A stretch of 64,000 nt of DNA from a virus, in the IMG/VR virus record IMGVR_UViG_3300017773_000002, positions 1 through 64,000 of that record; one strand, written 5' to 3'. Shown here one piece after another: positions 24,243-31,983 of this stretch. Under the pieces are notes generated by a model, which was not told the DNA's origin, ran no database searches, and saw only the letters and a list, made by a program, of their open reading frames with translations. A program made the translations under genes and the position numbers. Position 1 is the first letter of the stretch. Each line of letters starts with the position of its first letter.

Positions 24243-24425
24243 ATGACACCGTTAGCTATAGCGCATAAAGAATTGTCAGAAGAACTTGAAGGTTTTATTC
24301 TTCTTATGCAAGATGAGGATTTTGATAATTTGCCTGACTATATGTCGGAAAGGATAATTAAAGAAAGAAACCGACTCGAAATGTTACTCGAAGTACTGGA
24401 GGAAGACGATGAATTTATTGAATAA
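24243..24425 (+). CDS. Small acidic helical protein
   Basis: A 60-residue acidic, wholly helical protein (begins MTPLAIAHKELSEELEG) with a very strong ribosome-binding site (AAGGAGAAGG). No family recognised. Its size, charge and early promoter fit a small host-takeover or DNA-mimic protein, but that is inference. Confidence 0.65.
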   Translation: MTPLAIAHKELSEELEGFILLMQDEDFDNLPDYMSERIIKERNRLEMLLEVLEEDDEFIE

Positions 24426-24555
24426 AGTATTACACTTTTTTATGTTGATTACTGGTCATTATGAAATAGAAGCTATAAAAAAATTAAGAAATGACCCAAA
24501 TTATGATTATTATGGAAATTACATTGGAGAAAATATAAATGATGAATACGAATGA
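24409..24555 (+). CDS. Small hypothetical protein, overlapping start
   Basis: A 48-residue protein (begins MNLLNKVLHFFMLITGHYEIEA) with GGAGGAAG at 24399-24406 upstream of ATG 24409. It overlaps its neighbours by 17 nt on each side, in other frames. Short hydrophobic N-terminus, Tyr/Asn-rich end. Function unknown. Confidence 0.55.
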   Translation: MNLLNKVLHFFMLITGHYEIEAIKKLRNDPNYDYYGNYIGENINDEYE

Positions 24556-24760
24556 AAATTTAAAAACTGTTCTACTAGGATTTCTGTTGCTTTTTGTAAC
24601 ATTCTTATTTTTTGTAACACTAATAAACTCTATAACTATACCTGACGTTTATGTTAGCAACTCTACTGAGGAATGTGTCAAGGTTATTAATTATGATTCT
24701 AATGATAATTATTCATGTGATAATCTTCCTAGTAAGTACCACAAAGTATGGGTGAAATAA
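24539..24760 (+). CDS. Single-pass membrane protein
   Basis: A 73-residue protein with a long hydrophobic helix (about 10-32, VLLGFLLLFVTFLFFVTLINSI) and a polar C-terminal domain holding two cysteines (EECVKVINYDSNDNYSCD) that may pair outside the cytoplasm. Tandem ATGs at 24539 and 24542; GGAG at 24526 favours the first. Unknown family. Confidence 0.6.
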   Translation: MMNTNENLKTVLLGFLLLFVTFLFFVTLINSITIPDVYVSNSTEECVKVINYDSNDNYSCDNLPSKYHKVWVK

Positions 24761-24761
24761 T

Positions 24762-24974
24762 ATGACCATGGCCTACTGCGACTACATCGCTTACACTATA
24801 CTTCAACCAGCACTAGAAAAAGATAGGATTGGTGAAGGTGTTGTTAAATCTGTTGGTAAGGTTAATATGGATCTTGAACCAGAAGAGGGTTATATGGTAT
24901 CTACATCAAAATGGGTAGATGTTGTCGATGTAAATGGAAAGACGTACAGAGTAACTGTAGAGGAAATCGACTAG
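24762..24974 (+). CDS. Small hypothetical protein
   Basis: A 70-residue protein 1 nt after the preceding stop. It has a predicted small beta-barrel end (KWVDVVDVNGKTYRVTVEEID). No family recognised. It shares one base with the GTG start of the next gene. Confidence 0.6.
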   Translation: MTMAYCDYIAYTILQPALEKDRIGEGVVKSVGKVNMDLEPEEGYMVSTSKWVDVVDVNGKTYRVTVEEID

Positions 24975-25210
24975 TGACACCGCAAGAGATATCAGACTTC
25001 AAACAATCTTGGATGGGTGAGACGACTTATACGTACTCCACTATGGCGTATTGGACGGCTACATACTTTTGTAAGAATAACTTCGAATCCCAAAACTACC
25101 ACCGTCAAAGACACGCTAACCCAGATGACTCTCACAAATTTTTATTCTTTAAAGTCGAAGACTACCGAGAATTCGTAAACTTCTTTGAAGGATTCGAGTT
25201 CGAATATTAA
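24974..25210 (+). CDS. Small hypothetical protein, GTG start
   Basis: A 78-residue protein. GTG 24974 overlaps the previous TAG by 1 nt and has AGAGGAAA upstream; an in-frame ATG at 25014 is the alternative. The sequence is rich in aromatic residues (TTYTYSTMAYWTATYFCKNNF) and ends FEGFEFEY. Unknown function. Confidence 0.6.
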   Translation: MTPQEISDFKQSWMGETTYTYSTMAYWTATYFCKNNFESQNYHRQRHANPDDSHKFLFFKVEDYREFVNFFEGFEFEY

Positions 25211-25238
25211 TTTTTTTCACTTATTTTGAAAATAATAC

Positions 25239-25267
25239 TTGACAATACTTGCCCAATGAAGTATAAT
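25239..25267 (+). promoter_or_regulatory. sigma70-type early promoter with palindrome
   Basis: TTGACA (25239-25244), 17-nt spacer, TATAAT (25262-25267), with TAATAC-TT-GTATTG at 25264-25277. Confidence 0.88.
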
Positions 25268-25304
25268 ACTTGTATTGATTATGAGAACTGAGAGAGAAAA
25301 TATT

Positions 25305-25475
25305 ATGAAAGTTATTAAAGTAGATATAAAAGATGTTAGAGAATTTCGTTCTGGTTATGAACTAGTAGAATATGAAGCTGGTACTGATCCTTTAGATGGT
25401 TTCTGTCTTTTAGGTTTTGACGAAGTTGGAATGTTCTGCGAAAATCCTCGATATGCTTTTGTTGGAGGTCAGTAA
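25305..25475 (+). CDS. Small hypothetical protein
   Basis: A 56-residue protein from ATG 25305 with GAGAGAGA upstream; earlier in-frame TTG/ATG codons at 25275 and 25281 fall in the leader and are less likely. The sequence (VKIDVRE-like strands, SGYELVEYEAGTDPLDGFCLLGF) suggests a small beta protein. The leader resembles those at 48820-48852 and 49482-49516. It overlaps the next gene by 1 nt. Confidence 0.6.
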   Translation: MKVIKVDIKDVREFRSGYELVEYEAGTDPLDGFCLLGFDEVGMFCENPRYAFVGGQ

Positions 25476-26164
25476 TGTATAATTACTTTGACTACCCTGA
25501 CTACGACTCTGATGAATATAAGTATAATCAGTACTTAGGGAACCACATAAACAAACAAAATAAAGGCAGTCGTGGTAGAGATACTGAACGAAGTAAGACC
25601 TATAGTGCTGAGTGGGCCTTTCAGAGAAAGATCGAAGACATCGAGTTCAGTACTATCGAAGAAGCTAAAAAATATGCAAAGCGAATATACAAGTCTAAGA
25701 CTTGGAGAAAGCTTTGGATGGAAAGTGTCGAAGAAGACGTGTTGTCATTGATTAGAAGTCAACCTAAGATAGTTGAGATGCAAAGAAAGAGCACTCGATT
25801 TAGTGGTAAGACTGATGGATTCACTGTAGTACTAAACTCTGATGGTGGATTCAATAGGTACACTCTCATTCATGAACTTACGCACTGCCTAGGTCATATG
25901 CATCATGGTAGATCTTTTCGAAGAACTCTTCTGAAATTAGTTGGTACCTTTATGGGAACCAAAGAAAGAGATATTCTTAAGTCCCAATTCAAACGAAGAA
26001 AGCTGTCCGTAGGAAAATCTAGAACTCCTCTCACATTTGATGCGTGGATGGAGTCTCGAAAACGTATGGAGAAGCTTCGAGAAGAGAAAGAGTTCCGTGC
26101 CGAGTGTCTTGCAATGCACGAGAAACTAGAAAAAAGAAGACTAAGAAAATTAGAAAATGCTTGA
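25475..26164 (+). CDS. HExxH zinc metallopeptidase-like protein
   Basis: A 229-residue protein. The zinc site YTLIHELTHCLGHMHHGRSFRR has His133, Glu134, His137 and a His143/144 that fits the third ligand of HExxHxxGxxH metzincin- or TIGR04338-like proteins. The first 80 residues are basic and helical and the last 70 are a basic coiled-coil (ESRKRMEKLREEKEF), suggesting nucleic-acid association. Target unknown. It ends 4 nt before an early promoter that overlaps its last codons. Confidence 0.75.
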   Translation: MYNYFDYPDYDSDEYKYNQYLGNHINKQNKGSRGRDTERSKTYSAEWAFQRKIEDIEFSTIEEAKKYAKRIYKSKTWRKLWMESVEEDVLSLIRSQPKIVEMQRKSTRFSGKTDGFTVVLNSDGGFNRYTLIHELTHCLGHMHHGRSFRRTLLKLVGTFMGTKERDILKSQFKRRKLSVGKSRTPLTFDAWMESRKRMEKLREEKEFRAECLAMHEKLEKRRLRKLENA

Positions 26165-26189
26165 CAATGAATGAAAAGTGTGTTATAAT
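26161..26189 (+). promoter_or_regulatory. sigma70-type early promoter
   Basis: TTGACA (26161-26166), 17-nt spacer, TATAAT (26184-26189). The -35 overlaps the upstream stop codon; the ATG is at 26225. Confidence 0.87.
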
Positions 26190-26224
26190 TCCCCCTACAT
26201 TAATGATTAAAGTGAGAACTTGTT

Positions 26225-26905
26225 ATGTTCAATCATGTTGATATTGAATTGAAAGAGATGACTGCGGTAACTACCGATAAAGGTCGTCAGTACAGAACAC
26301 CCGAAGGTGTGAACTTACCTTCTATAACTACAGTCCTATCTATTCTAAGTAGGGACTCTATTGCCAAGTGGCGAGCTCGAGTTGGTGAGAAGGAAGCTAA
26401 TAGGATTTCCTATCGTTCATCTACTCGTGGAACTGCCGTTCACGAAATCATTGAAAAGTATATCGACAATGATCCAGATTATCGTTTGGGTTATACTCCC
26501 GATATTGTCGCTTCTCTTAATGATGTCAAACCAATTCTCGATAGTAATATCGATAATGTCTATGCCCAAGAGGCACCCCTCTACAGTAACCATCTTGGTG
26601 TTGCTGGCCGAGTCGACTGCATTGCAGAATATAACGGAAAACTTTCCATCATCGACTTCAAAACTTCTATGAAACCAAAGCGAAAAGATTGGATCAATAA
26701 CTACTTCATGCAAGAAGCTGCTTATGCTATTATGTTTGAAGAAAGAACTGGTAGACCAATAACTCAGTTGGTTACCATTATATCGGTTGATGGTGCGAAT
26801 GAACCACAAATATTTGTCGAACATCGTGACAATTGGGTTCGTCCTCTCAGAGAAACTATCGCAAAATATAATAAGGAACAAGAATCCACTTGCGTTTTAT
26901 TATAA
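26225..26905 (+). CDS. PD-(D/E)XK nuclease, RecB/Cas4-like
   Basis: A 226-residue exonuclease-like protein of the PDDEXK_1 group. The order is RGTAVHEIIEKY (His73/Glu74), GVAGRVDCIAEYNGKLSIIDFKTS (Asp131, Asp144 and Lys146 catalytic core) and the QEAAYAIMFEERTG motif. A 'PSITTVLS' segment at the N-terminus is typical of the T4-like phage members. Probably a single-stranded DNA exonuclease in recombination or host-genome degradation. It has its own early promoter. Confidence 0.87.
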   Translation: MFNHVDIELKEMTAVTTDKGRQYRTPEGVNLPSITTVLSILSRDSIAKWRARVGEKEANRISYRSSTRGTAVHEIIEKYIDNDPDYRLGYTPDIVASLNDVKPILDSNIDNVYAQEAPLYSNHLGVAGRVDCIAEYNGKLSIIDFKTSMKPKRKDWINNYFMQEAAYAIMFEERTGRPITQLVTIISVDGANEPQIFVEHRDNWVRPLRETIAKYNKEQESTCVLL

Positions 26906-26918
26906 ATAGTGGTATAAT
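26890..26918 (+). promoter_or_regulatory. Early promoter combined with a late box
   Basis: TTGCGT (26890-26895), 17-nt spacer, TATAAT (26913-26918). A TATAAATA late box (26901-26908) lies inside the spacer, so speD could be read in both phases. The string TATAAATAGTGGTATAAT parallels 14681-14698. Confidence 0.65.
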
Positions 26919-26949
26919 AATCCACTATAATAAAATAAGGCGTTAGACA

Positions 26950-27318
26950 ATGTTAGTACATAAACATTTGATAATACGTGCTGAGTGCATGGACCCTCCT
27001 ACATGTCCTGAATATGTGGAACGGTGGTTGAAAAATATGGTAGAATTGATAGGTATGAAAGTATGTAGGGGTCCTATCAGCGCATATGTCGATGTAAAGG
27101 GCAACGAAGGAGCTACAGGAGTTGTTATTATAGAAACTTCTCATATCGCAATTCATGTCTGGGATCACAGATCTCCCGCTCTAGTGCAACTTGATGTGTA
27201 TACTTGCGGTGATTTTGAACCACAGAAGATTTTCAATGCACTTAAAGAGTTTGATGTCACTAAACTAGAATACAAATATTTGGATAGAGAACACGAATTA
27301 GTTGAAATACCATTATAA
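26950..27318 (+). CDS. speD: S-adenosylmethionine decarboxylase (SpeD)
   Basis: Makes decarboxylated SAM, the aminopropyl donor for spermidine. The 122-residue protein is the small bacterial type. The processing site ETSHIAIHVW (Ser64, with His65 and His69) would give the pyruvoyl cofactor. Cys86 in LDVYTCGDF is the proton-donor cysteine, and the N-terminal MLVHKHLIIRAECMD is typical. SpeD is a known auxiliary gene of marine T4-like phages, perhaps raising polyamines for DNA condensation. No SpeE is seen here. A combined early/late promoter region precedes it. Confidence 0.92.
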   Translation: MLVHKHLIIRAECMDPPTCPEYVERWLKNMVELIGMKVCRGPISAYVDVKGNEGATGVVIIETSHIAIHVWDHRSPALVQLDVYTCGDFEPQKIFNALKEFDVTKLEYKYLDREHELVEIPL

Positions 27319-27323
27319 AGGGC

Positions 27324-27352
27324 TTGACAATTTTTATTTCATAGTGTATATT
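27324..27352 (+). promoter_or_regulatory. sigma70-type early promoter
   Basis: TTGACA (27324-27329), 17-nt spacer, TATATT (27347-27352), 35 nt before ATG 27388. Confidence 0.82.
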
Positions 27353-27387
27353 ATGATTATAAATTAAATTTTACAGGATATTTTAAA

Positions 27388-28455
27388 ATGGCTTATAATT
27401 TTTTTCCAAAAAACGGAGTTGAGCTTTCTGAGGGCATAAAAAATCTTAGTGGTAAGGAACAATCTGAAATTACTACATTGTTTCACTATCTTAAGGAGAC
27501 CACTGGAATGGAGTCTCCAATCAATATAGATAAAAATAAACCTAGAAATGTTAATGTTTCTCGTGCTATTGATGGTACTATAACTTTACAACAAATAAAA
27601 AGAAACGCAAAATTAGATAAAATAAAAATTAAATTCGGAAATGGTAGTTCGGGAAATCGTGGAGTAAACAACCGAGGAAATCTCTTTGAACCTCAGTTTG
27701 CTGATGCTATATTAAAATGGTGGGAAGGTGATACTACAGGTATTAACAAAGAAATGTTAGATGCTATTGAGGATATCGATAATACATATAATCTTCGAGG
27801 AAGTTCTACATTAAAAATTGATGTTGTTGGTGGGGAAAATACCAAAAGGCCTTTAAAATTCTCTCCAACTATATTGTTGACTAACACTAAGGGTACTGGT
27901 AATGATATAGGAAAATCTGTTACTGATATTACATTGCACACAGACTCCGAAAAAATATACCTTTCTCTTAAACTAGGTACAACTACCACCTTTTTCAATG
28001 TTGGGGTTAGAAAAATTTTAACTCCTACCGAAATAAAGAATAATAATATAACAAATGTTAATGGTCTGAAATTATTAAAAACCTTTGGGATAGATTCCGA
28101 TATATTTTGTTCGGTATTTAATCAAACTTTTGATGGGAGAAATTTTCAGAGAAAAATTATTAAATATGACAATAATGCTGTAAAAAAACTTTTAGAAAGT
28201 GGTGTCGGTTACGGTTATCATATCATTCATAAGATGCGTGGAAAGATATTATCTAAACAGATGAATAAAAAATCTATGCAGATAGCATCCAAACCGCAAT
28301 CTCTAACAGTATTTTATGGTGGAAAAACTGGTCGAGGCAGAAGAGTTGACATGGTATTAGAAACTCCAACCTACACCATGAAACTTAATATAAGAGACAC
28401 TCAGGGTGGTGATGGTTATCCTACGCGAATGATGTGCGATTTTACTTATAAGTAA
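27388..28455 (+). CDS. Unassigned 355-aa protein, possible PD-(D/E)XK-like nuclease
   Basis: A soluble basic protein. The segment RGNLFEPQFADAILKWW, then SVTDITLHTDSEKIYLSLKLG about 90 residues later, recalls the Glu helix and the D...(x)SxK strands of restriction-endonuclease folds. The C-terminal half carries a Gly/Arg-rich strand (GGKTGRGRRVDMV). This is a weak motif match. It could also be a DNA-binding or virion protein, since it precedes the gene for the packaged ligase-like protein by only 5 nt. Separate early promoter. Confidence 0.4.
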   Translation: MAYNFFPKNGVELSEGIKNLSGKEQSEITTLFHYLKETTGMESPINIDKNKPRNVNVSRAIDGTITLQQIKRNAKLDKIKIKFGNGSSGNRGVNNRGNLFEPQFADAILKWWEGDTTGINKEMLDAIEDIDNTYNLRGSSTLKIDVVGGENTKRPLKFSPTILLTNTKGTGNDIGKSVTDITLHTDSEKIYLSLKLGTTTTFFNVGVRKILTPTEIKNNNITNVNGLKLLKTFGIDSDIFCSVFNQTFDGRNFQRKIIKYDNNAVKKLLESGVGYGYHIIHKMRGKILSKQMNKKSMQIASKPQSLTVFYGGKTGRGRRVDMVLETPTYTMKLNIRDTQGGDGYPTRMMCDFTYK

Positions 28456-28460
28456 CTATT

Positions 28461-29681
28461 ATGCAATTTAATCAATTTATAACAGAACAAAAGAACACTC
28501 ACATGACCCACATAGAGGATAAGGTTCTCTATGGGGGCGTGAATGGTACACGTCAGGCTATCTTTGCATTAAGGAGTTTGCGAGATATGTTGGCTGGGAA
28601 GAAGTCTTCCAAACTCTCAGTAAAATGGGATGGCGCACCCGCTGTGTTCGCTGGACAAGATCCTTCGGACGGCAAGTTCTTTGTAGCGAAGAAAGGAATC
28701 TTCGCCAAGAACCCAAAGGTTTATAAGACAGACGAAGAAATTGATAAGGATATGTCTGGAGACTTGGCTTCAAAGATGAAAGATGCATTAAAGTATCTTC
28801 CAGAATTAGGAATCAAAGGAGTTGTCCAAGGTGACTTCGTATTTTCAAAACAAGATTTATCTAAGAAAAAGATTGACGGTACAAGTTATGTTGTGTTTCA
28901 TCCAAACACTATTGCATATGCGGTTCCGGTAGAACAAGCTAAAGAAATACTTCGTGCTAAGATTGGTATTGTATGGCACACTACTTATACCGGAAACACC
29001 TTCGAGTCTATGAAGGCTTCATACGGGGTTGATGTTTCTAGGTTCAAAAAATCTACCAATGTATGGTCACAGGATGCAATGTTGCGTGATGTCTCTAGTG
29101 CCACAATGAATGAGAAGGAAACTGAGGAAGTTAATAAACACCTAAGTACTTGTGGAGTCTTGTTTAATAAGATATCTGGAACTACTTTACGACAACTGGA
29201 GAGTAACCAAGATCTCGCACAACTACTGGAACAATACAACAACACTTTAGTGCGCAAAGGAATGATCATAGGTAACACTTCTATGCACGTAAAAGGATTG
29301 TTGAAATGGATAGAATCTAAGTACCAGAAAGAGATAGATAAGAGGAAGACTGAGAAGGGTAAAGGTGTTCAGCAGAAGAAGTTAGACGAAATACTAAAAT
29401 TCTTCTCTCCTCAGAACAGAAAATCTCTTATTAGTATGTACGAATTACAGAAAAGTATCGTACTTGCGAAGTTAATTCTTATAAATAAACTTAACAGATT
29501 GAAGAAAATTGACACATTTGTCAAAACACCCAATGGTTACAAGGTAACTGGAGAAGAAGGTTACGTAGCTATTGATGTAATTGGTGGTGATGCGGTGAAG
29601 TTAGTTGATCGTATGGAGTTCTCATACAATAACTTTTCACCTGATATACTTAAAGGATGGGATAAACCAACTAGGAACTAA
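28461..29681 (+). CDS. Nucleotidyltransferase/ligase-fold protein with capsid-targeting-like leader
   Basis: A 406-residue protein. Motif I-like KWDGAP (Lys55, Asp57, Gly58), a GKFFVAKKG strand, motif III-like VVQGDFVF (121-128), KIGIVWHTTY (167-176) and a C-terminal EEGYVAIDVIGGDAVKLVDR (365-384, motif IV/V-like with Lys380) follow the order of the covalent nucleotidyltransferase superfamily (DNA and RNA ligases, capping enzymes). Its family is known in T4-like phages (DUF6267, as I recall) without a function. The first ten residues MQFNQFITEQ fit the T4 capsid-targeting leader with an IxE cleavage site. A packaged RNA- or DNA-repair ligase is a reasonable hypothesis. Confidence 0.6.
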   Translation: MQFNQFITEQKNTHMTHIEDKVLYGGVNGTRQAIFALRSLRDMLAGKKSSKLSVKWDGAPAVFAGQDPSDGKFFVAKKGIFAKNPKVYKTDEEIDKDMSGDLASKMKDALKYLPELGIKGVVQGDFVFSKQDLSKKKIDGTSYVVFHPNTIAYAVPVEQAKEILRAKIGIVWHTTYTGNTFESMKASYGVDVSRFKKSTNVWSQDAMLRDVSSATMNEKETEEVNKHLSTCGVLFNKISGTTLRQLESNQDLAQLLEQYNNTLVRKGMIIGNTSMHVKGLLKWIESKYQKEIDKRKTEKGKGVQQKKLDEILKFFSPQNRKSLISMYELQKSIVLAKLILINKLNRLKKIDTFVKTPNGYKVTGEEGYVAIDVIGGDAVKLVDRMEFSYNNFSPDILKGWDKPTRN

Positions 29682-29682
29682 A

Positions 29683-30147
29683 ATGGCCAAGAAAATTCTA
29701 GGATTAAAGGATTTTATTGCTGTTGATTACACCATGACTGGTGACGAACAGTTAGCAAAAAAATCAAAGAAAAGAAAGAACGAAGAGGTAGAAGATACCA
29801 ACGAAGTTCTTGACATTGCCCAGAGACGTGCGCGTGGTAGAATGATGAAGCGCATGAAGTCTAAAATTGCTATGGGTAAAAGACGTGCCGCACGTAAAGT
29901 GGCATCCATTGACAAACTCAAGGTTCGTGCTAGAAGACAAGCACGAAACATGATGGTCAAAAAAATTACTAAAGATATTCCTAAAGCTGACCTCTCAATG
30001 GCCAGAAAGAAGGAAATTGAAAAGAGATTAGAAAAACCTGCCTTTAAGAATCGTATAGATAGAATTGCACGTAAATCATTACCCAAGGTAAGACGTGCAG
30101 AGATCGAGAAAAAACGAGGAAGTAAGAATAAGGAAGGTAATAAGTAA
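29683..30147 (+). CDS. Very basic Lys/Arg-rich protein, likely DNA-condensing virion protein
   Basis: A 154-residue protein from ATG 29683, with about 40% Lys/Arg in the middle (for example RRARGRMMKRMKSKIAMGKRR and RKVASIDKLKVRARRQARNMM). The pattern KKITKDIPK...LSMARKKEIEKRLEKP matches a conserved small basic protein I recall from T4-like cyanophages. It probably binds DNA inside the head. It lacks the MKxFxxF leader. It overlaps the next gene by 1 nt. Confidence 0.65.
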   Translation: MAKKILGLKDFIAVDYTMTGDEQLAKKSKKRKNEEVEDTNEVLDIAQRRARGRMMKRMKSKIAMGKRRAARKVASIDKLKVRARRQARNMMVKKITKDIPKADLSMARKKEIEKRLEKPAFKNRIDRIARKSLPKVRRAEIEKKRGSKNKEGNK

Positions 30148-31961
30148 TGCCAATTAAGAATTTTTCTCAATATCTAGTTGAAGAAGAACGATCGGTATTT
30201 TTTACGTTTGGGAGAATGAATCCTCCTACTATTGGTCATGGGAAAGTCATGGACACTCTTGCCGCAAAGTCTGGTAAGAATGACTATAAAGTATATGTGT
30301 CTCAATCACAAAACTCCAAGAAAGACCCACTCTCTTATGGAGACAAGGTAAAACATATTCGAAAGATGTTCCCAAAACACGGTAGGAACATCATGATTGA
30401 CAAGAAAGTTAAGACAGCATTTGATGCGGTTGTATCTCTTTATGATCAAGGTTATAAGAGTGTAACTATGATTGTTGGTGCTGATAGAGTTCGTGAGTTT
30501 GATGTACTCCTAAAGAAATACAACGGAGTCAAAGCTCGACACGGATTCTACAACTTTAAGAATATTAACATTGTTTCTGCTGGTGCAAGAGACCCTGACG
30601 CTGAAGGTGTCGAGGGTATGTCCGCATCTAAACAAAGAGAGAACGCCAAAAAGAATGACTTTGTCTCATTCTCTCAAGGTGTTTCTAAGTCTATGTCTAA
30701 TTCGGACGCACGTAAGTTATTCAACGATGTTCGTTCGGGTATGGGACTAAAAGAAACTACCGAATTCCGAAATCATGTGTCACTTACTCCTCTTTCAGAA
30801 GAAAGAGAAGCGTTTGTACGTGGAGAATTATTCTCCGTTGGCGATATGGTTGTCATCAAAGAATCTGAAGAAATCGGTAAGGTTATTCAATTAGGCGCTA
30901 ACTTTGTTATAGTCGAGTCTAACGGTAAGGAATACCGAAAGTGGTTGAATTCGATTGAAAAACTGGATGAAGCTTGTTGGAAAGGTTACAAACAAGTTGG
31001 AATGAAGAAGAAAGGTGCTAAGATGGTACCTGACTGCGTACCAGAAGAGTCTGGTGCTGGTGAAGAAGGAACTGATAAGTTAGTTAAAAAGTATAAGAAA
31101 GATACGCCTATGCAAGAAAAGAAACGAAAGGTTTCTGAGGGATTATCTATTAGGAGTATGATGGAAGAAGTTTCTCAAAAAGAGTTAAATGACTTAGAGA
31201 AATTTGCTGACAGACTACTAAATAAGTTTGATGTTGATATAGAATTCACTCGTCACTTTGCTGATCGAATGAATGATAAAAGAAACAAACCATCCATTAC
31301 TATCGCTGAACTACAGCGTCTGTTTAAGAAGATGGCGATGAACAAAGGTAAAAAGATAAAGAAACATGGTAACAGAGAAGCAATCCTAAAGGATATGCAG
31401 TCTGACCTAAATTTACCTGTCGTGGTTAACTGGAAGAATGGTGAGTTTGAAGTTGTAAATAAAACGATTATGCGGAAGAAGGCATTCAAATCTCCTGATC
31501 CACAAATTAAATACGAAGCACAAGACCCAGATATTAAGGATCGTGAAGGTACACAACCAGCACGATACCATAAAGGATTGAAGAAGTCTACAAAGGCTAA
31601 GAGAGACGCCCATTTTAAGAAGCATGGTAAGAAAGCGGACGATGATTCATCTGCATACAAACCAGCTCCGGGCGACAAATCTGCCGAAACTAAACCTTCA
31701 AAGTACACTAAGGCTTTCAGAGATATGTACAACGAAGAACATAGTATGGAAAATGTTAATGAATCTTCTTTTGAAGACAAGTCAAAGAAGAGTGGAATAT
31801 CAGTTGCGACACTTAAGAAGGTATATCGACGAGGTGTTGCTGCATGGAAAACTGGCCATAGGCCCGGCACGACTCCGGAACAATGGGGTCATGCAAGAGT
31901 GAATGCGTTTATAGTAAAGAAGAAAAAGGGTGGTCTTAACCACGATAAAGACTTAGCATAA
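30147..31961 (+). CDS. Multidomain virion protein: nucleotidylyltransferase plus DUF5824-like domains
   Basis: A 604-residue mosaic. Leader MPIKNFSQYLVEEE fits the capsid-targeting pattern with an LxE site. Residues 15-165 form a NadM/cytidylyltransferase-like Rossmann domain with NPPTIGHGKVM (HxGH-type) and MIVGADRVREF. Residues 225-265 form a KOW-like patch (GDMVVIKESEEIGKVIQLG). Residues 345-440 resemble a barnase-like domain (DIEFTRHFADRMNDKRNKPSIT). Lys-rich Ser/Ala repeats follow, then a DUF5824-like end (GVAAWKTGHRPGTTPEQWGHARVNAF). Together these suggest an injected or packaged multifunctional protein. The nucleotidylyltransferase substrate may be NMN or CDP-type. Confidence 0.7.
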   Translation: MPIKNFSQYLVEEERSVFFTFGRMNPPTIGHGKVMDTLAAKSGKNDYKVYVSQSQNSKKDPLSYGDKVKHIRKMFPKHGRNIMIDKKVKTAFDAVVSLYDQGYKSVTMIVGADRVREFDVLLKKYNGVKARHGFYNFKNINIVSAGARDPDAEGVEGMSASKQRENAKKNDFVSFSQGVSKSMSNSDARKLFNDVRSGMGLKETTEFRNHVSLTPLSEEREAFVRGELFSVGDMVVIKESEEIGKVIQLGANFVIVESNGKEYRKWLNSIEKLDEACWKGYKQVGMKKKGAKMVPDCVPEESGAGEEGTDKLVKKYKKDTPMQEKKRKVSEGLSIRSMMEEVSQKELNDLEKFADRLLNKFDVDIEFTRHFADRMNDKRNKPSITIAELQRLFKKMAMNKGKKIKKHGNREAILKDMQSDLNLPVVVNWKNGEFEVVNKTIMRKKAFKSPDPQIKYEAQDPDIKDREGTQPARYHKGLKKSTKAKRDAHFKKHGKKADDDSSAYKPAPGDKSAETKPSKYTKAFRDMYNEEHSMENVNESSFEDKSKKSGISVATLKKVYRRGVAAWKTGHRPGTTPEQWGHARVNAFIVKKKKGGLNHDKDLA

Positions 31962-31983
31962 AAATTTAAGGAATTTAAAACAA

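Noticed and set aside
29480-29487. TATAAATA as a late promoter
   Set aside because: It is inside the ligase-like coding sequence with no gene starting shortly downstream.
31253-31870. 205-residue antisense frame opposite the multidomain protein
   Set aside because: Its codons mirror the Lys-rich sense gene, and there is no ribosome-binding site or promoter.
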